From Curvibacter sp. GWA2_63_95 (GTDB lineage Bacteria; Pseudomonadota; Gammaproteobacteria; Burkholderiales; Burkholderiaceae_C), in assembly GCA_001795455.1 (NCBI GenBank), contig MGPB01000001.1:1-64000 (forward strand): DNA of 64,000 nucleotides. The letters are read 5' to 3'. The notes under the pieces were generated by a model. It made no database searches and was not told where the DNA came from. It saw nothing but the letters and a program-made list of their open reading frames with translations. The position numbers were made by a program, and so were the translations under genes. Shown here in pieces: positions 16,941 through 25,234 of the stretch (its first letter is position 1; each line of letters starts with the position of its first letter).

Positions 16941-17840
16941 TCAGGGTCGGGCGCGCAGCTCGGGCTCCAGCGTGTCCCACAGTTCACGCTCGGCCAGTGG
17001 GGTTTCGGCGGGCAACAAGGGGTTGCTGATCTTGAAGACACGCCGCCCGCTGAGATGCAACTCGCTGAGGATGGATTTTTTGAAAATCTGGTATCGCTTC
17101 TCGAACTTGCCGCTTTTCATGAGCAGGCGCAAGCCTTCCTCGGCGCGTTGCGCCAGACGCTCACCTTCGGCCGTGCGCGGGAAGAAAAAGTAGCGCGGTA
17201 GCGGGTAATAGAGCAGCAGCTTGCGCTCGATGGCCAGTCCCGGGTAGACGCGGCTGCCGCTGGTCAGCTCATGGCTGATTTCGTTGACCCCGCGCGAGAA
17301 CAGGTCAAAGCGTTTGGAGTCCAGCATCGGCAGCAGCAAATCATAGGTGGGTGCGGTGACCACCGTGAATCCGTTGGCACGCAGGATTTCGGTGTCGACC
17401 CAGGTGGCCCCCTGGCCAATCGACAACAACTGCAACTGCTCCAGTGTGCGCACGGGGTCGGTCCATGCCTGCGTGTCGGCCTTGATGAGAAACAGGCGGT
17501 AGCCGGTCAGCCCCTTGTCCAGCGGGATGCGGATGGGGCGCAGTGCCTGTTCGCGTGCGACGCTGGTGGTGCGAGTCATGACGCTGATGTCGGTGGCCGT
17601 AGTCAGCAGCAACTCTGCCCGACCCGTATTCATGACTTTGGGGCTGGCTTGCAACACATAGGGGCCCCATTTGGGACTTGTCGCGTCCAGTGCGGCCTGC
17701 AGCAGCTCCCAGTAGTAGTTCAGGCGCACATCGGAGCCGCTTTCGGGGGGCGGGTAGGCATAACGCATGGCCTGTGCCTGCGCCCACAAGGGGCAGACCA
17801 ACAAAAGCGTGGCAAGCAGATGTCTCAACGACGGGATCAT
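16941..17840 (-). CDS. Periplasmic solute-binding-like protein (ABC amino-acid-receptor fold)
   Basis: 299 residues. A signal peptide runs from MIPSLRHLLATLLLVC to about AQAQA. The mature part resembles bacterial extracellular solute-binding family 3 proteins (VMNTGRAELLLTTATDISVM, then the TGYRLFLIKAD strand). No transporter subunits are nearby, so it may act as a sensor or stand-alone receptor. ATG 17840 was chosen for the signal peptide; an upstream frame to 17906 adds a non-signal stretch. The start codon overlaps, as ATGA, the stop of a frameshifted short frame upstream. Confidence 0.75.
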   Translation of the reverse strand: MIPSLRHLLATLLLVCPLWAQAQAMRYAYPPPESGSDVRLNYYWELLQAALDATSPKWGPYVLQASPKVMNTGRAELLLTTATDISVMTRTTSVAREQALRPIRIPLDKGLTGYRLFLIKADTQAWTDPVRTLEQLQLLSIGQGATWVDTEILRANGFTVVTAPTYDLLLPMLDSKRFDLFSRGVNEISHELTSGSRVYPGLAIERKLLLYYPLPRYFFFPRTAEGERLAQRAEEGLRLLMKSGKFEKRYQIFKKSILSELHLSGRRVFKISNPLLPAETPLAERELWDTLEPELRARP

Positions 17841-18068
17841 GGGTGGCTCGTGTCCCTTGTTTTTCTCTTGATCCCAGTGTAGCCCGCTTGTGTGACAGCT
17901 CCCCAACGGGTGTAGGCCTTGCGTGAGCCGCCTTCAAACCGGGCGTCGTCGGCGGTCTGTTTGCCGTCTTCGTAGCAGCTGCGGTGCAGGCCGCTCCGCG
18001 GTTTCGTTCCCGTTGTTGGTGTCGATGGACTTGCCGCCCAGGGTCAGGCGCCAAGTGGGGGGTGTCAT
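17837..18068 (-). pseudogene. Frameshifted short coding remnant upstream of the binding protein
   Basis: On the minus strand an ATG at 18068 opens a frame (MTPPTWRLTLGGKSIDTNNG) with typical GC-rich third positions. It then loses coding character near 18000. A second frame continues in good codon usage (SGLHRSCYEDGKQTADDARF) and ends with TGA at 17837-17839, overlapping the next ATG. A single-base shift would join them into one protein of about 75 residues. I recognise no family. The coding call rests on codon usage alone. Confidence 0.35.
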
Positions 18069-18080
18069 CGGTTTTTAGGT

Positions 18081-18136
18081 CAAATAGGGCTGTAGCCAGC
18101 GTGGAATATGCGCGAATAGCTACTAAAACTATAGCA
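18081..18136 (+). repeat. 56-bp intergenic repeat, copy 5
   Basis: 'caaatagggctgtagccagc', 'gtggaatatgcgcgaatagc' and 'tactaaaactatagca'. It lies between the frameshifted remnant and the FNR-like site of the stress-protein promoter. Confidence 0.85.
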
Positions 18137-18168
18137 ACAAAGTGACAGGACTTGCATCTGTGCGGCAC

Positions 18169-18182
18169 CTGATCTATATCAA
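18169..18182 (+). promoter_or_regulatory. FNR/Anr-type box upstream of the universal stress protein gene
   Basis: CTGATCTATATCAA matches the FNR consensus TTGAT-N4-ATCAA at all but the first base. Its centre is about 70 bp before the ATG of the universal stress protein, a distance compatible with activation from -41.5 and a short leader. Stress-protein genes in many proteobacteria answer to oxygen limitation through this regulator class. No fnr/anr gene is in the window. Confidence 0.6.
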
Positions 18183-18245
18183 TGACTGTAGCGCGGCCCG
18201 CGCGCAGCATGGAGCTTGGTTCATTTTTTGGAAGGCGAGGTGCGT

Positions 18246-18686
18246 ATGTTCAAACACATTCTTTTGGCCACCGATGGCTCCACCGCTTCGGCCCACGCTG
18301 GCACCCTGGCCGTGGGCTTGGCGCGTACCCATGGCGCCCAGCTCACCGCGGTGTACGTGTCTGACCCCTACCCCTACCTGGGTGTGGGTGAGGCCAATCC
18401 CATGGGCTACCAGGCCTATGCCGCCGCCGCGCAGGAACTGGCTGCCCAGGCCCATGCCCAGGCAGACGCCCTGTGCCGCGAAGGCGGCCCGGTGGTGGCC
18501 ATGCAGGCCAAGCTGGTGGAGGGGGTGACCGCGGCCAGCGGCATTGTGCAGGCCGCGGCTGAAGTGGGGGCTGACCTGATTGTGCTGGGCTCCCACGGCC
18601 GAACCGGTATCGTTCGCCTGATGCTGGGCAGCGTGGCCACCAAGGTGGTGGCTGAGAGCCCGGTGCCGGTGCTGGTGACGCGATAA
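18246..18686 (+). CDS. Universal stress protein (UspA family)
   Basis: 146 residues forming one USP domain. The N-terminus MFKHILLATDGSTAS and the C-terminal ATP-binding motif GSHGRTGIVRLMLGSVA (G-2x-G-9x-G-S) place it in the ATP-binding branch. It is cytoplasmic and usually dimeric. ATG 18246 has GGCGAGG upstream and begins with the family's usual first strand; an in-frame ATG at 18216 is less likely. The FNR-type box before it suggests induction under low oxygen. Confidence 0.93.
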   Translation: MFKHILLATDGSTASAHAGTLAVGLARTHGAQLTAVYVSDPYPYLGVGEANPMGYQAYAAAAQELAAQAHAQADALCREGGPVVAMQAKLVEGVTAASGIVQAAAEVGADLIVLGSHGRTGIVRLMLGSVATKVVAESPVPVLVTR

Positions 18687-18749
18687 GGGCCTGAGCCGAT
18701 GGCTTGAAAACGGCCACGCGGCCTCCAGCTACGGCGTTCCTGCAACGCT

Positions 18750-19598
18750 TTGGATCGGAGCCCTGTGGCCTTTGTTGTGTTTTGCCTGGCTGCTGCCGGG
18801 CTCCTGGCCTGGTTGCTGGGCTATCCCTGGTGGCAGCGCACCCGGCGCCGTCGGCTGCAGGCGCAGCCCTTTCCCAAACACTGGCGCACCTTGCTGCGCC
18901 GCCGTGTGCCGATGGTGGCCCGCCTGCCAGCCGACCTGCAGCTGCAGCTCAAACAGCACATCCAGGTGTTTGTGGCCGAGAAAACCTTTATAGGCTGCGC
19001 CGGCCTGCAGGTGACCGAAGAGATGCGGGTGGTGGTGGCGGCCAATGCCTGTTTGCTGTTGCTCAACCGGCCCGACGCGGCGGCTTACTTTCCCAAGGTG
19101 CGGCAAATCCTGATGTACCCCGGTGCCTTTGTGGTGAACCGCCGCCACACCGATGCTGCCGGTGTGCAGCAGGAGCAGCGCGAGGCGCTGGCGGGTGAAT
19201 CCTGGGGCGAGGGGCAGGTGATTCTGTCCTGGCAAGACACGCTGGATGGCGCGGCCACTGCGGATGACGGGCGCAACGTGGTGATCCACGAATTTGCCCA
19301 CCAGCTGGACCAGGAGAACGGCCGTGCCGTAGGCGCACCGCTGCCAGTGCTGGGGGATGCGCGCTACAACGCCGCCCGCTGGCAGCGGGTGTTTGAAGAC
19401 GCCTACGAGCATTTGCGCCAGCAGGTCTTCATGGGCGAGCAGGGCCTGCTGAACCACTACGGAGCGCAAGATCCGGCGGAGTTTTTTGCCGTGGTGAGCG
19501 AGGTGTTTTTTGAGCAGGGCCGCGCGCTGGCGGCCGAGTACCCGCAGGTGTACGCGGAGTTGCGCGGCTTTTTTAGGGTCGATCCGGCGAGTTGGTAA
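18750..19598 (+). CDS. mtfA: MtfA-like zinc peptidase (M90 family)
   Basis: 282 residues. It contains the metal site HEFAHQLD and downstream glutamates in EFFAVVSEVFFEQG, as in MtfA, the peptidase that in E. coli binds the glucose repressor Mlc. An N-terminal hydrophobic stretch (VAFVVFCLAAAGLLAWLLG) suggests a membrane anchor, common in longer relatives. No ATG fits: TTG 18750 or GTG 18765 are the candidates, so the exact start is unsure. There is no Mlc gene or PTS gene nearby, so the E. coli role should not be assumed. Confidence 0.85.
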   Translation: MDRSPVAFVVFCLAAAGLLAWLLGYPWWQRTRRRRLQAQPFPKHWRTLLRRRVPMVARLPADLQLQLKQHIQVFVAEKTFIGCAGLQVTEEMRVVVAANACLLLLNRPDAAAYFPKVRQILMYPGAFVVNRRHTDAAGVQQEQREALAGESWGEGQVILSWQDTLDGAATADDGRNVVIHEFAHQLDQENGRAVGAPLPVLGDARYNAARWQRVFEDAYEHLRQQVFMGEQGLLNHYGAQDPAEFFAVVSEVFFEQGRALAAEYPQVYAELRGFFRVDPASW

Positions 19599-19634
19599 GG
19601 CCTGGGGCGTGGGGCACGGCACAATGTTTGCTCC

Positions 19635-20258
19635 ATGCCCGATATGAACGCCCTCACCACCCCGGTACACACGCACACGCTGTTCGAAGACGCGCAGGCC
19701 ATCTTCACCGGCACGCTGTTTGTCAGCCTGGCACTCATCCTGTTTGCGCAGGCGGGGCTGCTCACCGGCGGCACGGCGGGTGTAGCCTTTGTGCTGCTCT
19801 ACGCCACAGGGGTGAGCCTGGGCAAGCTGTTTTTCCTCATCAACCTGCCGTTTTACTGGTTTGCCTGGCGCCGCATGGGGCGCGAGTTCACGCTCAAGAC
19901 TTTTGTGGCCATCACGTTTTTGTCGGCCATGGCCGAGTGGTCACCGCGCCTCTTTGCCATCGAGCGGTTGCACCCGGCCTATGCTGCAGTGCTGGGCGGG
20001 TTGCTGCTGGGCTCGGGCTGCCTGTTTCTGGCGCGGCACCGCGCCAGTTTGGGCGGCGCCACCATCGTCTCGCTGTACCTGCAGCAGTCGCGCGGCTGGC
20101 GCGCCGGCGTGGTGCAAATGGGCATGGACTGCACCATTGTGCTGCTGGCCCTGACTGTGGTGGACCCGGTGCGGGTGGCCTATTCGGTGCTGGCAGCCGT
20201 GGTGATGAATCTCTTCATCGCCATCAACCACCGGCCCGGGCGCTACGCAGTGCTTTAG
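19635..20258 (+). CDS. YitT-family integral membrane protein
   Basis: 207 residues with five or six hydrophobic segments, including LFVSLALILFAQAGLLTGGTAGVAFVL in the first third. The repeated GG-T-G motif (LLTGGTAGVAF, then LGGATIVSLYL) is typical of the YitT/DUF161 family, whose transport role is not established. The ATG at 19635 fits the predicted N-terminus. It follows mtfA by 36 bp on the same strand and may be co-transcribed. Confidence 0.8.
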   Translation: MPDMNALTTPVHTHTLFEDAQAIFTGTLFVSLALILFAQAGLLTGGTAGVAFVLLYATGVSLGKLFFLINLPFYWFAWRRMGREFTLKTFVAITFLSAMAEWSPRLFAIERLHPAYAAVLGGLLLGSGCLFLARHRASLGGATIVSLYLQQSRGWRAGVVQMGMDCTIVLLALTVVDPVRVAYSVLAAVVMNLFIAINHRPGRYAVL

Positions 20259-20371
20259 CGTTCGTCGTCATGCAGGTGCCGACCAGGGCCACGCGGCGCA
20301 GGCACTAGTCCATGCTGCGGGGCAGGGCGAAGAAAGGCACGCAAGCCCAGCGCCACCGCCCCGTTCAGGGC

Positions 20372-20989
20372 TTACACACCCAGGAACTCGGCCAGCGCCG
20401 CGGTCTCCATGGCGCCCGCGTTGGTCACCACGGTGCCGGTCTTGAGGTTCTTGGCCAGGATGTAGGGCACCGATTCCACCTTCAGGCTGTTGAACAACTC
20501 GGTGTTGGCCTTGATGGTGGCTTCGTGTTCAGGCGACATGCTGGCGGGCAGTGGGGCTCCGCCGGTGCCAGCGAGCAAAGAAGCTTCATGTGCGGTCATG
20601 AACTCGGCTGGGTTGCCTGCCGCCAGAATGGCGGCACCCTGAGGTGCGCTTTTGCCGTTGATGAAAGACACCGGGACCCAGACGAACTTGACCTTGCCCA
20701 GCAAGGGCTGGGAGGTGTTCCACAAGTGGCCGCAGTGGGGGCACTGGGGGTCAAACAGGACAAACACCGGGTTGGCGCTCATCAATGCGCCCACGGTGAA
20801 GCCCTTGCTGGTGGTGGCCACTTTTTCATAGGCCTGGGCGGGAGGCAGGGCGCTGGCGGGTGCGGCGGCCGGTGTTGTTTCTTCGGACTTGGAGCAGCCT
20901 GCCAGACCGGCCATGGCAGCCACCAGGGGCAGGGCCAGCAGGTGCAAGCGTTGGCGTTGGGCGCGGGGCGTTGGGGTAGCTTTCAGCAT
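20372..20989 (-). CDS. DsbC/DsbG-like thiol:disulfide interchange lipoprotein
   Basis: 205 residues. A basic N-terminus and hydrophobic stretch end in a lipobox LAGC (about 29-32), so the mature protein is probably lipid-anchored in the periplasm. The catalytic pair is in FDPQCPHCGHLW (CPHC), and VESVPYILAKN provides the cis-proline. CPHC is the motif of DsbA and related enzymes, while the fold context is like DsbG. It should handle disulfides of secreted proteins. Partner genes (dsbD) are not here. A long non-coding region lies upstream. Confidence 0.85.
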   Translation of the reverse strand: MLKATPTPRAQRQRLHLLALPLVAAMAGLAGCSKSEETTPAAAPASALPPAQAYEKVATTSKGFTVGALMSANPVFVLFDPQCPHCGHLWNTSQPLLGKVKFVWVPVSFINGKSAPQGAAILAAGNPAEFMTAHEASLLAGTGGAPLPASMSPEHEATIKANTELFNSLKVESVPYILAKNLKTGTVVTNAGAMETAALAEFLGV

Positions 20990-21141
20990 GGGTGTTCAGA
21001 AGAGTTGGGGGGCAGAACCGTGCAAGCAAGGTTCAACAGGGGTGGAGTGTGCCAGCAGCCAAAAGGTTCCCGGGTTGGTCATTTTGCAGGCACCCTTGGC
21101 AAAGCCCCTATTGGCGCGGGTTTTGCCGCTTGTGAACATAG

Positions 21142-21150
21142 TTATCCACA
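21142..21150 (+). promoter_or_regulatory. DnaA box (perfect TTATCCACA)
   Basis: A perfect 9-base match to the high-affinity DnaA box, in a non-coding stretch. A second identical box in the same orientation lies 215 bp downstream. Confidence 0.6.
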
Positions 21151-21356
21151 AAGTCACGCACAGTTTACGGGTGCAACTTTGCGGGGTGAGAAAACGATTT
21201 CTGGATTTTCATTTTCGGTTCATTTTTGCTAGCACAGTTTTTCCCTCCATTGACAAAACTGCACCCTTTCACACCAGGCATGTCTTAGGCTGCTTAAAAA
21301 ATAGGCGTCGTGTGGCAAGCCACGGCTGGCGCGGTTTTGGCGGCTTGTTCCGGTGG

Positions 21357-21365
21357 TTATCCACA
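21357..21365 (+). promoter_or_regulatory. DnaA box (perfect TTATCCACA), beside a T-rich tract
   Basis: A perfect DnaA-box 9-mer. It is followed within 28 bp by two T runs (21393-21410), an arrangement resembling a DnaA box next to an unwinding region. Confidence 0.6.
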
Positions 21366-21550
21366 ACGTTGTCTCCATGAATTTGGGGTAAGTTTTTTTC
21401 GTTTTTTTTTGAATTTGGCCTCGCCAGGGCCGTGGCGGCAATGCGTCCCACTATCATTTCTGCAGTAGCCAGCCCCGATGGATTGCGTGTGGCGCCGGCA
21501 TCTGCCATAGTGTGCTCGGGTCAGGGAAACCAAGAGTCAGGCACCACTAC

Positions 21551-23101
21551 ATGCTGCTGTTCAAGCTGTCGGATCGACCTTACTCGTTGCGCAGCAACTT
21601 GAGGCTGCTGGTCTTTGTGTGTGTGCTGCCGGCCACACTGGTGAGTGCCCTGCTGACCTATTCCACCTACCAGTTGCGCCGCGAGCAGGTGGAGCAACAA
21701 ACGGTGTTGTTGGGCCTGTCGGTTCTGGCTGACCTGGAGCGCGATCTGGCCTCCATCGAATCCGTCCTCAAGGTCATGGCCACGGCGCCGGAACTCGTCG
21801 ATGGCGACCTGCGTGGCTTTTACCAGCGCGCCACCAACACCCTGGGCACGGGGCTGGCCTACAACTACATCCTGACCGATGTGCAAGGGCACCAGCTGCT
21901 CAACACCCTGCGCCCCTGGGGCGCCCCCCTGCCCACTACCGGGACTCCGCCGCAGCTCGCGCGCGCATTCACCGAACAAACCAGCGTGCTGACCGACCTG
22001 TTTATGGGGCCTGTGGCCCGCCGTCAGGCGGTGGCCATGGGGGTCCCGGTGAAGGTGGGGGACCGGGTTCCCTACGTGCTCAACATCGGTTTGGACCCCG
22101 CACGCATCCAGACGCTGCTGGGGCAGCAGCATTTGCCAACGGGCTGGCTGGTGGCGGTGCTCGACAGCAGTGGCCATATTGTGGGGCGTTCGCGTGATGC
22201 GGGGCGTTATCTTGGCCAGTCTGCTGTGCCCGAGCTGCTGGCGGCCATGGCGCTGCGTGACAGCGACACCCTGCTGTCGGAGACCAAGGACGGTGTGCCG
22301 GTGTTCACGGCCTACACCACTTCCAAGGCCTGGCGCTGGCGTGTGGTGGTGGGTGCCCCCCGCGCCGTGTTGATGCAAGACCTTCTCTCCCATCTGGGGT
22401 GGGTACTGGGCGGCATTCTGGCGGCGTATGGTTTGGGCCTGTGGTTGGCACGCGCCATTTCCCTGCGTGTGCTGGCCTCGGTACGTGAACTGAACGACGC
22501 TGCCCAAGCCCTGAGCCATGGCGAAGAAGTGGCCTTGCCCACCATGCGCCTCCAAGAGGCCGAGGCGGTGGGCGCCGCACTGGTGCAGGCTTCGCTGGCC
22601 ATGAAGCAGGTCAAATTTTTTGCCCAACACGATGCGCTGACAGGGTTGCCCAACCGGTTGTTGTTTGACGAAGTGGCCGAACGGAGTCTGGCCTTTGCCC
22701 AGCGGCGAGGCCACACCCTTGCCGTGGTGGCGGTGGACCTGGACGGCTTCAAGACCGTGAACGACACCCAGGGCCATGCGACCGGGGATGAGGTGCTCAA
22801 GGCGGTCGCGCAGCGTATCCAGACCGCCATTCGCGCCTCGGACATCGTGGCGCGCATTGGCGGGGATGAATTCATTCTGCTGCTCAGCGAGGTGGACCAG
22901 GTCGCAGCGATGGACACGGCAGAGCGCATTGTTTCGGCGCTCTCGGAGCCTTACCCGCAAGTGCTGGCACCGGTGTCGGCCAGCGCGGGAGTGGCACTGT
23001 TTCCGCGCCATGGCTCCGACACCAAAACCCTGGCGCTGGCGGCTGACCAAGCCCTGTACCGCGCCAAGCAAGCGGGCAAGCGGCGCGCAATGCTGGCCTG
23101 A
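21551..23101 (+). CDS. Membrane diguanylate cyclase with extracytoplasmic sensor domain
   Basis: 516 residues. There is a first transmembrane helix (LRLLVFVCVLPATLVSALLTY), a periplasmic Cache-like sensor of about 230 residues, then a second helix (LGWVLGGILAAYGLGLWLA) and a HAMP-like linker. The C-terminal GGDEF domain reads DALTGLPNRLLFDE, VDLDGFKTVND and IGGDEFILLL, so it should make cyclic-di-GMP. RASD five residues before GGDEF is the inhibitory I-site, implying product feedback. ATG 21551 is the likely start (an upstream GTG adds 13 odd residues). No effector gene is adjacent. Confidence 0.92.
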   Translation: MLLFKLSDRPYSLRSNLRLLVFVCVLPATLVSALLTYSTYQLRREQVEQQTVLLGLSVLADLERDLASIESVLKVMATAPELVDGDLRGFYQRATNTLGTGLAYNYILTDVQGHQLLNTLRPWGAPLPTTGTPPQLARAFTEQTSVLTDLFMGPVARRQAVAMGVPVKVGDRVPYVLNIGLDPARIQTLLGQQHLPTGWLVAVLDSSGHIVGRSRDAGRYLGQSAVPELLAAMALRDSDTLLSETKDGVPVFTAYTTSKAWRWRVVVGAPRAVLMQDLLSHLGWVLGGILAAYGLGLWLARAISLRVLASVRELNDAAQALSHGEEVALPTMRLQEAEAVGAALVQASLAMKQVKFFAQHDALTGLPNRLLFDEVAERSLAFAQRRGHTLAVVAVDLDGFKTVNDTQGHATGDEVLKAVAQRIQTAIRASDIVARIGGDEFILLLSEVDQVAAMDTAERIVSALSEPYPQVLAPVSASAGVALFPRHGSDTKTLALAADQALYRAKQAGKRRAMLA

Positions 23102-23129
23102 GGCGTCGGTGCAGGCCCCAGCCTGTACC

Positions 23130-24131
23130 ATGCCGCAACTCCTGAAAGCGCCCATGGCCACGCCCGCCACACTGTTCGCCCCCTTGCACCCCACACTGCT
23201 GCACACCCTGCAGATCGATCCGGCGCAGCACCCCCGCGGCATGGCCCACCTGAGCGCGGCCAGCGGCCTGGTGCGTGTGCGCCAGCGCCTGTATGTGGTG
23301 GCTGACGACGAGTTGCACCTGGGCCAGTTTGACGACTGCGGCAGCCCCACGCCTGCAGCCGCACCCGGCCGCTTGTTGCGCCTGCTGGACGGCGAACTGC
23401 CTCAGGGCAAAAAGCAGCGCAAGGCGGCCAAACCGGATCTGGAGAGTTTGGCCCTGTTGCCCCCTTTGCCGGGTTGTCCGGCGGGCGCACTGCTGGCCCT
23501 GGGCTCGGGCTCGCGGCCCAACCGAGAAACCGGTGTGCTGGTGGCGCTGGACGTGGTGGGCCAACCCAATGGCCGTATGGCTACGCTGGATCTGGGCGGA
23601 CTCTATGCGCCGCTGCACAAGCGTTTTGCAGACCTCAATATCGAGGGCGCGCTGGTGGTCAGCGGTGAGCTGCTGCTCTTGCAGCGTGGCAACCTGGCGG
23701 ACCCCCACAGCGCCTGCATCCGTTACGACTGGAACCAGATTGCGCCATGGCTGGCAGGCCTGCAGCCCCAGCCACCCGCCGCCAAAAGCGTGCAACGGAT
23801 GGACCTGGGGCATGTGGACGGTGTGCCGCTCACGCTGACCGACGGCACACCGTTGCACGGCGGTGCTTGGGCTTTTGCTGCCGTGGCCGAGAGCACGGAC
23901 GACAGCTATGCGGATGGTGCCTGTGTGGCCAGTGCGGTTGGTATCGTGTTGCCCGACGGCCAGGTGCGGCAGGTGCATCTCTTGCACGGTGCACCCAAGG
24001 TGGAAGGCCTTGCCGTGCTGTCCGATGGCAGCGATTGGGTGTTTACCATGGTGACCGACCCCGACGACCCCCAACAGGCCGCGCAGCTGTTGCAGCTGCG
24101 CCTGCCCCAGGACAAGGACACACAAGCATGA
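23130..24131 (+). CDS. DUF6929-like predicted beta-propeller protein
   Basis: 333 residues, no signal peptide. It shows repeated blade-like segments (ASGLVRVRQRLYVVADDELHL, LLALGSGSRPNRETGVLVAL and VEGLAVLSDGSDWVFTMV). I assign it to DUF6929 from general resemblance; the function is unknown. ATG 23130 or 23154 (MATPATLF) may be the start. It overlaps the next gene by ATGA, so the two are translationally coupled. It lies 28 bp after the diguanylate cyclase gene. Confidence 0.65.
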   Translation: MPQLLKAPMATPATLFAPLHPTLLHTLQIDPAQHPRGMAHLSAASGLVRVRQRLYVVADDELHLGQFDDCGSPTPAAAPGRLLRLLDGELPQGKKQRKAAKPDLESLALLPPLPGCPAGALLALGSGSRPNRETGVLVALDVVGQPNGRMATLDLGGLYAPLHKRFADLNIEGALVVSGELLLLQRGNLADPHSACIRYDWNQIAPWLAGLQPQPPAAKSVQRMDLGHVDGVPLTLTDGTPLHGGAWAFAAVAESTDDSYADGACVASAVGIVLPDGQVRQVHLLHGAPKVEGLAVLSDGSDWVFTMVTDPDDPQQAAQLLQLRLPQDKDTQA

Positions 24132-24820
24132 CATTGCACCGCCGCCACGCCGCGTTTGCTGCCCTTTGGTTGCTCAACCTTCCGATCACGTTTGCCCAGC
24201 CGGTGCACCTGACCGGCAACAGCCCCGCCCTGGTGGACGCAGCGGCGCGTGGGCAGTGGGGCAAGGTGCTGGTGCTGTTGGACGGTGGGGCGCCAATTGA
24301 ATCGCGCGCGGACACGGCGCGCAGCCGCAACGCCACGCCCGTGCTGGCCGCCACGCAGGGCAACCATGTGGATGTGGTGCGTCTGCTGGTCTCCCGCGGT
24401 GCCAATGTGAATGCGCAGGATGCGCAGCAAGACAGTGCCTTCCTGCTGGCCAGTGCCAGTGGTTACACCGACATCGTGCAGGCCACCTTGGCCGCAGGTG
24501 CCGATTTGGCCAGCACCAACCGCTACGGCGGCACCGCCCTGATTCCGGCCTGCCACTACGGCCATGTGGATACCGTGCGCCTGCTGCTCACCACCCGGAT
24601 TGCGGTAGACCACGCCAACAATCTGGGCTGGACCGCGCTGCTGGAGGCCGTGATCCTGGGCGATGGCGGGCTGGCGCATGCCGAAATCGTGCGCATGCTG
24701 ATTGCGGCCAAGGCCGATGTGAACCTGGCCGATGCCCAGGGCGTAACCCCCTTGCAGCACGCGCTGGCCCGCAAGCAGGTGCATGTGGCCGAGCTGCTGC
24801 GCGACGCCGGAGGCCGCTGA
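24128..24820 (+). CDS. Secreted ankyrin-repeat protein
   Basis: 230 residues. The N-terminus is a signal peptide (AALWLLNLPITFAQ, cut near A23). Five or so ankyrin repeats follow, for example NATPVLAATQGNHVDVVRLL, then DSAFLLASASGYTDIV and GWTALLEAVILGDGGLAHAE. It is probably periplasmic and acts through protein contacts; the partner is unknown. Its ATG overlaps the previous stop (ATGA), so it is made together with the DUF6929-like protein, though that one lacks an export signal. Confidence 0.85.
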   Translation: MTLHRRHAAFAALWLLNLPITFAQPVHLTGNSPALVDAAARGQWGKVLVLLDGGAPIESRADTARSRNATPVLAATQGNHVDVVRLLVSRGANVNAQDAQQDSAFLLASASGYTDIVQATLAAGADLASTNRYGGTALIPACHYGHVDTVRLLLTTRIAVDHANNLGWTALLEAVILGDGGLAHAEIVRMLIAAKADVNLADAQGVTPLQHALARKQVHVAELLRDAGGR

Positions 24821-24875
24821 TGGGGATGTACATCGGTGCACTGGCCGCCCAGAGCGGTGCCAGCGCTGGGAGCGC

Positions 24876-25202
24876 TTACTCTTCCAGAAAGTCGCCCGCG
24901 GTGGGCGCTTCGCTCGGGTCACGTGCCTTGCGCACGCCATGCTTGGCCAGAATTTCTACATAAAACTGCGTACCGCCACTCTGCACCACGGCGTCAATCA
25001 GCTTGGTGATTTCGGCCAGGTGGGCGGTCTGGGCGGCGTCTTCGGTGGGGCCAAAACGGCAGTCAAAGTCCCAAAAGTCCACGCCTTCGGGCAGGTCGCG
25101 GCGGCGCTCGCGTTTCACGTATTTGCGGATTTCGTGCTTGGTGGCTTCGAGCAGACGCTCAGGGTGTTTGCCTTCTACGGCAAGGGGAAATGTCTTTTTC
25201 AT
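24876..25202 (-). CDS. DUF6172-like conserved hypothetical protein
   Basis: 108 residues, charged and soluble. It contains KHPERLLEATKHEIRKYVKRERR and then EGVDFWDFDCRFGP, in the pattern I associate with the small proteobacterial family DUF6172. The function is unknown. It is divergent from the exonuclease gene, whose start lies about 33 bp from its own. Confidence 0.7.
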   Translation of the reverse strand: MKKTFPLAVEGKHPERLLEATKHEIRKYVKRERRRDLPEGVDFWDFDCRFGPTEDAAQTAHLAEITKLIDAVVQSGGTQFYVEILAKHGVRKARDPSEAPTAGDFLEE

Positions 25203-25234
25203 GGGGGTCCTGGGCCAACAAGGGCGGGTGGGCG

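Larger units (their letters stand above)
20990..21550. other. 560-bp non-coding region with two DnaA boxes
   Basis: No frame here has normal codon usage, and base composition is clearly more AT-rich than its neighbours in 21120-21430. It holds two perfect DnaA boxes and T-rich runs at 21393-21399 and 21402-21410. I saw no convincing sigma-70 promoter or RNA gene in it. Its right part must include the promoter of the diguanylate cyclase gene. Confidence 0.6.

Noticed and set aside
21250..21290. Sigma-70 promoter at TTGACA (21250-21255)
   Set aside because: No acceptable -10 hexamer lies 16-18 bp downstream.
20990..21550. Chromosomal replication origin
   Set aside because: Only two strong DnaA boxes, and dnaA, dnaN, gyrB, rpmH and parAB are all absent from the surroundings. 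Kept only as a DnaA-binding region of unknown role.
21521..23350. Open frame of about 600 codons opposite the diguanylate cyclase
   Set aside because: Shadow of the GGDEF gene; low-complexity His/Arg/Gln composition and no domain.
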